Below are positions 63,421 through 64,000 of a stretch of DNA of 64,000 nt, one piece after another. The stretch covers positions 276,316,742-276,380,741 of the forward strand of contig OY294067.1 of the NCBI GenBank assembly GCA_958510875.1, given 5' to 3'. The DNA comes from Endomychus coccineus (lineage: Eukaryota; Arthropoda; Insecta; Coleoptera; Endomychidae). The notes beneath the pieces were generated by a model. It did not search any database. It was not told the origin of the DNA and worked only from the letters and a program-made list of their open reading frames with translations. Within the stretch, counting starts at the first letter, position 1, and each line of letters opens with the position of its first letter. The translations under genes were made by a program, and so were the position numbers.

Positions 63421-64000
63421 AGGTCAAGGGTTGTTACCCTATTTATATAGCGCCGCTCCCATTCTTAGACTTACGTCACTTATTTTCTGGCACCTGTTGC
63501 GTTAAGAATGTGTGTACACACATAAAGTCGTTCGTCTGAGATTAGTTCGGGTATTTGGGTATTGTTTGAAATTATGCAGTCGTAGAGGTCCACCACTTTC
63601 TTGTAATTTCATCTTGGCGTTTGAGGTTGAGTTGCTACCGATGTTTGTGGTTGTGCTCTGTTTAATGTTCAAGTTCAATACTTACTTACCAGTCAATAGT
63701 ATGTCTTCTGAAAAAGTCGACAAAAACGATACCAAATTTTATGCTTTAATTGAATTTGTTGAGAGTGCATTAATAAATATGATACAACTGTATTATTTTC
63801 AGTTTTTGCCACATACTTATTACCTAGTTACAGTTACTTAGTCATCGAACTTGAATTCTATCGAAACTGCATTAAATGATGTTGTTTTTTTACTTCCTTA
63901 TTTACAATTCGTCATTGATGAATTACTAAAAGCAAATATTGACTACTGGATATTATTAGATCGTGAAATACACGCAACATAATATATTGGAAAAGTAGTA
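63421..64000. other. Right edge of window, no gene seen
   Basis: Contains one 109-codon ORF (63512-63841) without recognisable motif, made of AT-rich codons. If the exon at 63388 is real, this is its first intron. Confidence 0.3.

Noticed and set aside
63512..63841. 109-codon ORF
   Set aside because: No motif, poor initiation context and AT-driven composition; more likely intron or intergenic.

Overview
This is a piece of an AT-rich insect nuclear genome. The supporting evidence is spliced genes with GT-AG introns, metazoan-only proteins (Tectonic, B9D2, VRK1, BTBD10), a WAP-domain secreted protein, and dense insect-type repeats (LINEs, hAT, Penelope, foldback elements). A beetle or a similar repeat-rich insect is my guess; the order cannot be fixed from the sequence.

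Layout. A BTBD10/KCTD20-like gene runs on the minus strand (875-5307). A single-exon Tim10 gene follows on the plus strand (7302-7556). The 13-exon rRNA-processing gene RBM19 (minus, 10030-18519) and the 13-exon cleavage/polyadenylation gene CPSF1/Cpsf160 (plus, 18846-35352) are head to head, 326 bp apart. From about 35.4 to 45.0 kb the window is almost entirely mobile elements: a DDE transposase scrap, a Penelope-like element with a GIY-YIG domain, two LINEs, a hammerhead-bearing palindrome, a TIR element and a 2 kb foldback element. The kinase gene VRK1/ballchen (minus, 45072-46977) is next and diverges from B9D2 (plus, 47667-48699). B9D2 is followed only 22 bp later on the same strand by Tectonic (48722-54092). 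The 54.1-59.4 kb stretch is LINE and hAT debris. A two-exon WAP-domain gene (60297-61668) and a repeat-rich tail complete the window.

How the genes relate. B9D2 and Tectonic both belong to the MKS/B9 complex of the ciliary transition zone, and their spacing suggests one bicistronic transcript. RBM19 and CPSF1 are both nuclear RNA-processing housekeeping genes and probably share a bidirectional promoter. The other genes show no functional link to each other.

The most distinctive non-coding content is a set of Penelope-derived palindromes carrying hammerhead ribozyme folds. The best pair (near 40.2 and 40.8 kb) has a complete catalytic core, stem I, stem II and a mini stem III, within an 807 bp element flanked by a 12 bp target-site duplication. 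Foldback elements sharing a GGTCGCTGA-type motif sit in several introns. Exon boundaries were read by eye from splice consensus and reading frame and may be off by a base or two.
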